This document shows positions 25,654 through 28,400 of a DNA stretch of 28,400 nucleotides, one piece after another. Numbering within the stretch: position 1 is the stretch's first letter; the number at the start of each line of letters is the position of its first letter. Source of the stretch: Caldilineaceae bacterium (GTDB taxonomy: Bacteria; Chloroflexota; Anaerolineae; Caldilineales; Caldilineaceae). Below the pieces are notes generated by a model, which saw nothing but the letters and a program-made list of their open reading frames with translations, made no database searches and was not told the DNA's origin. Where the stretch lies: the NCBI GenBank assembly GCA_014879855.1, contig JACSRH010000219.1:1-28400 (forward strand). The letters run 5' to 3'. The position numbers and the translations under genes are program-made.

Positions 25654-28400
25654 TCATCCCGCCGGCAACAGACGGCGCAGCGGGCCGATTGGCAGCGCGT
25701 TCAGAATGGCGGCCATGTCCTCGCCGCGGAAGGCGCCGGTCGTCAACAGCCCGATTGTATACACAACCAGCCCAAGCGCAACCGCGGTCCACCCGTTGGC
25801 GCCAACCTGGATCAGCCCATAAGTCGCCGCGCCCATCGCCGCCACGGAGAGCAGCGGCGAGGCAAAAACGCTCACCCACGACACCACGCCCACATGCCGC
25901 CGCACCATAATGGAGAACGGGATCAGCAGACTGAACTCGCTCAGAATCGTCGCGGTGGCTGCGCCGACATAGCCGAAGCTGGGGATGAGGAGCATGTTGC
26001 CGACCACATTGAAGATGACGCCGAGCACAAACGCGCGCGTCAGTGTGTGCTGCTGATTGACGGCGATCAGCACATATTGCGTGATGCTGTTGACAAACCC
26101 GATGGGGATGCTCCAGATGATCACCTGGAAGGCGAGATCCGCGCCGCCTATATAGGGGATCGTCTGGCCGAAGAGATGAAACTCCCCCGGAATGTTGAGA
26201 TATTGGGCGCCGCCGACAATGAAGACCAAAGGCGTCGCCAGAAAGGTCACGGCCATGGCAAGCGGCAGGCTCAGGATGGTGAGCAGACGCAGGCTGATGC
26301 CATAGGCGCGCAACAGGCTGCCGCGTTCGTTGCGGGCAAAACGACTCATCAGCGGGAAGATTGCCATTGTAAACATGCTGGGGATGATGTTCAGCCCGTC
26401 AAGATATTTCAGACCGATGCTGTACAACCCGACCGCGGCCGCGCCGGCAATGGGGCGCAGGATCCAGATGTCGATGCGCCAGAAGATCGTCGCCAGCAGG
26501 TGGTTGATCATCAACGGGCCGCTGACTGTCACCATCCACCGTTGCAGCGGCCAGTCCCACTGCCACTGCGGCTTGAAGAGCGTCGAACGCAGCAATGCAT
26601 AGAGCCAAATCACCTGCAGCATGTTCACCAGCAGCGCCACCGCGGCCAGCCCGACGTAGCCCCAGCCCAGCAGCAGCACCGCCGCGCCCAATGCCACCTT
26701 GAGCAAGGCGACCGCATTGGTCAGCCCGGCTGGGTACTCCATCTTTTCAAAGGCCATAAACATACTGCTCAACGCATCCGCGTAGTTGGCAAAAAGCATC
26801 GCCAGCGCCAGCAACAACAGCGCCTGCACCTCCTGGGCATTGATCGCCTGCAAGTTCGGCCAGATTTCGCCCACCGTCCAGTAGCCCGCCACCACCAACC
26901 CCATCAGCGGCAGGCTGATCGCCCACAGCAGCGTGCGCAGCCCCAGCACATTGGTCAGATAGCGGCTCGATTGGTGCTTGTCCGCGGCGACATCGCGCGT
27001 GAGCAGCGTGCCCAGCCCATAGCGGCTGATGATCTCGAAGAAGCCGTAGATCGCCACAACAAAGTACCATTCGCCCGTGCCCACCGGCCCCAACAGGCGC
27101 ACGTAGAGCATGGCAAAGGCAAAGTCGACCGCTTTGTTGAAGAGGCTGAGCGCCATCGGGATCAGCGAGTTCTTTGCCACGCGCTTGACATCGTGATCTT
27201 CGATCTCTGGCCGGTAGTAGCGCCCCCACAGCCAGTAGAGCAGCAGCATGAGCAGCGTCATCGCGGCCAGAAAACTGATATACAGACCCAGCTTGAAGCT
27301 CATGGGGCTGTAGACAAAGCGCACGGTCCATTGCCCGTCGGTGGGCAGATAGACCGCGCGGAACGCGCTGTCGGCGCGATAGATCGCCAGCTCGGTCTCC
27401 TGGCTCTCATCGCTGCCAAAGGGACGCAGATAGGCTTTCCAGCCCGGAAAATAGGCGTCGCCCAGAAACAGCCAGCCGCGGTCGCTCAGGTTGACATCGA
27501 CGAAGACTTCGTTGGCCGTGTAGCGGCTGATGCGCGCCTCGCGCAGTTGTGGGCTGGCGAAGACGAGCGCGTTTGGCTCGGCCGGCATCTGCTCGATGAA
27601 GAGCATGTTGCGCAGGTCGGCGCTGGCGAGCGGCTGCTCCTCCACCGGCAACACGCGCACCTCCGGCACGATAAAGGCGCGCGGCAGCACTTCCTGGTTT
27701 TCGTAGACGCGCACGGCCTCGTCCTGGTAAATCTGCTGCCAGCTGGGGTTGGGGACGGCATGCTCGCTGAACAGATATTTGACGTTGAGCAGGTCGAGCA
27801 GCGGATTGTCGAGCGCCGCATAGACATCGCCGCCCTGCTGCGCGTAGATCGGCGCGATGCGGTTGTAGAGCAGGTCGCTCTGCGGCTGGATGCGATTCAT
27901 AAACGCCACGTACTGCCGCGGGATGATCGAGTCGTAGCCGCGCACGTCGTGCCAGCCATAATACATGCCCGCGTTGGCGTTGAAGGTCTTTTCGCCGGGC
28001 GCGTTGAAGGTGGTGAAGCGCCACGGCGGGGCGAGGGGCGAAGGGCGAGTTGCGTCGCCGCCTTCGCGCTCGTTGATAAATCTGACCACGGGCGGCGTCC
28101 CCGCCTCCGTCCACGGTGACAGGGCCGGATCGCTGGCCGGGTTGAACTGGCCGTGGGCAAGAAAGAGATCGAGCACGGTGAGGATAATGAGGGCAAGGGC
28201 GATGAAAAGATGGGGAGATTGGAGATTGGAGATTGACTCCCTCTTCCCCCGCCGCACGCCCCACAGCACCAGCCCGCCCGTCAGCAAAGCGGCCGCCCCA
28301 AAATGCAGCAGATTCGCTGCCTGGTAGCTCCAGAACATGCGGCCATCGGCAAAGGCCATCTGCGCCAGGTCGCTGCCATCCACGACGCGCTGGCCGAAGG
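25654..28400 (-). CDS. YfhO-like membrane protein fused to Wzx-type polysaccharide flippase (5' end outside window)
   Basis: The frame stays open to the right edge (codons read FGQRVVDGSD... in from base 28398), so the N terminus is missing; about 914 residues are visible. The first ~395 look like the C-terminal part of YfhO/DUF2298-like glycosyl-transfer membrane proteins: membrane helices flank an extracytoplasmic beta domain with GYDSIIPRQYVAF, LLDLLNVKYLFS, LPRAFIVPEVRVL and LFLGDAYFPGWKAYL. From about base 27195 leftward the sequence becomes a complete MOP-superfamily flippase: VKRVAKNSLIPMALSLFNK, YVRLLGPVGTGEWYFVVA and many helices with IDIWILRPIAG. This suggests sugar transfer onto a lipid carrier and its export in one polypeptide. 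Heptamer repeats encode the SISNLQSP and RPSPLAP loops. A sequencing artefact at the junction cannot be excluded. Confidence 0.85.
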   Translation of the reverse strand, partial: FGQRVVDGSDLAQMAFADGRMFWSYQAANLLHFGAAALLTGGLVLWGVRRGKRESISNLQSPHLFIALALIILTVLDLFLAHGQFNPASDPALSPWTEAGTPPVVRFINEREGGDATRPSPLAPPWRFTTFNAPGEKTFNANAGMYYGWHDVRGYDSIIPRQYVAFMNRIQPQSDLLYNRIAPIYAQQGGDVYAALDNPLLDLLNVKYLFSEHAVPNPSWQQIYQDEAVRVYENQEVLPRAFIVPEVRVLPVEEQPLASADLRNMLFIEQMPAEPNALVFASPQLREARISRYTANEVFVDVNLSDRGWLFLGDAYFPGWKAYLRPFGSDESQETELAIYRADSAFRAVYLPTDGQWTVRFVYSPMSFKLGLYISFLAAMTLLMLLLYWLWGRYYRPEIEDHDVKRVAKNSLIPMALSLFNKAVDFAFAMLYVRLLGPVGTGEWYFVVAIYGFFEIISRYGLGTLLTRDVAADKHQSSRYLTNVLGLRTLLWAISLPLMGLVVAGYWTVGEIWPNLQAINAQEVQALLLLALAMLFANYADALSSMFMAFEKMEYPAGLTNAVALLKVALGAAVLLLGWGYVGLAAVALLVNMLQVIWLYALLRSTLFKPQWQWDWPLQRWMVTVSGPLMINHLLATIFWRIDIWILRPIAGAAAVGLYSIGLKYLDGLNIIPSMFTMAIFPLMSRFARNERGSLLRAYGISLRLLTILSLPLAMAVTFLATPLVFIVGGAQYLNIPGEFHLFGQTIPYIGGADLAFQVIIWSIPIGFVNSITQYVLIAVNQQHTLTRAFVLGVIFNVVGNMLLIPSFGYVGAATATILSEFSLLIPFSIMVRRHVGVVSWVSVFASPLLSVAAMGAATYGLIQVGANGWTAVALGLVVYTIGLLTTGAFRGEDMAAILNALPIGPLRRLLPAG
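28028..28048 (-). repeat. Three GGGGCGA-type heptamers inside CDS
   Basis: On the + strand GGGGCGA, GGGGCGA and AGGGCGA stand head to tail. They fall in a loop of the YfhO-like part (read in reverse as a Pro/Ser/Arg-rich stretch). The same unit, more degenerate, is found at 7438-7458. Confidence 0.6.
28214..28234 (-). repeat. Three perfect GGAGATT (AATCTCC) heptamers inside CDS
   Basis: Three exact tandem seven-base units encode ISNLQSP in the loop after the second visible membrane helix of the YfhO-like protein. This is the cleanest copy of the AATCTCC repeat family also seen at 6981-6997 and 7522-7542. Confidence 0.75.

Noticed and set aside
24687..25910. 407-codon + strand open frame opposite the RarD-like gene
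   Set aside because: Gln/Arg/His-rich antisense shadow of a clear ten-helix transporter.
25894..28119. 741-codon + strand open frame opposite the YfhO-Wzx fusion
   Set aside because: Its sequence is low-complexity His/Gln/Arg/Asp-rich with no hydrophobic core, as expected for the antisense of a membrane protein gene; no ribosome-binding site.
1..28400. CRISPR array, tRNA, rRNA or riboswitch
   Set aside because: No regularly spaced 25-40 base repeats, no cloverleaf-like blocks with CCA/TTC-type T-loops, and no recognised riboswitch core were seen by eye; small or divergent RNAs could be missed without a covariance search.

Overview
The window reads as an ordinary chromosomal stretch of a GC-rich, free-living bacterium. 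My best guess is a member of the Chloroflexota, in the Caldilineae/Anaerolineae neighbourhood. The reasons are the gene set (a very large AfsR-like STAND regulator, a fused MFS/spermidine-synthase-like protein, a DUF2089 - DUF4097 - SHOCT-like cluster, an NfeD/SPFH pair, a YfhO-Wzx fusion) and degenerate heptamer repeats inside coding sequence, which I remember from that phylum. No rRNA, tRNA, CRISPR array, transposase or phage gene was seen. Assignments come from reading motifs, not from database searches.

Left part (1-8.2 kb, mostly + strand): a possible small minus-strand gene, then a SARP/AfsR-type regulator sharing one base with a fructosamine-kinase-like gene, followed by a HAD sugar phosphatase and a VOC-fold protein. 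These look like one Amadori-product or aminosugar salvage/repair operon with its own regulator in front. A DUF3592 membrane protein and the fused MFS/SpeE-like protein follow.

Middle (8.2-13.4 kb): yebC, a very strong terminator, ruvC, an orphan OmpR-type response regulator and ruvA (Holliday-junction repair interrupted by a signalling gene), convergent fmt on the minus strand, and a DUF4870 membrane protein closed by a textbook terminator.

13.4-16.2 kb: an AT-rich control region with a long imperfect inverted repeat beside a near-consensus promoter. It precedes a 72-residue protein, a DUF2089 protein, a DUF4097-like beta-repeat protein and a short SHOCT-like protein. Three of these proteins carry the same small two-helix module. 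They recall the YvlB/LiaX envelope-stress proteins of Firmicutes.

16.3-19.9 kb: a serine hydrolase of the beta-lactamase/PBP class with a C-terminal extension, then an NfeD-SPFH (slipin) membrane-microdomain pair.

19.9-22.9 kb (minus strand): a 716-718-residue protein with about 25 CxxC pairs, overlapping by ATGA with a COG1313-type radical SAM protein. This translationally coupled pair is my best candidate for an undescribed system.

22.9-28.4 kb: divergent xerC/D-like recombinase and an overlapping SDR oxidoreductase on the + strand, facing a RarD/EamA transporter. On the minus strand a large YfhO-like plus Wzx-like membrane fusion runs off the right edge.

Promoters repeatedly take the form of an extended -10 (TGN followed by a TATAAT-like hexamer) with little or no -35. 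At least three genes appear to start at or within a base or two of the predicted transcript start (leaderless).
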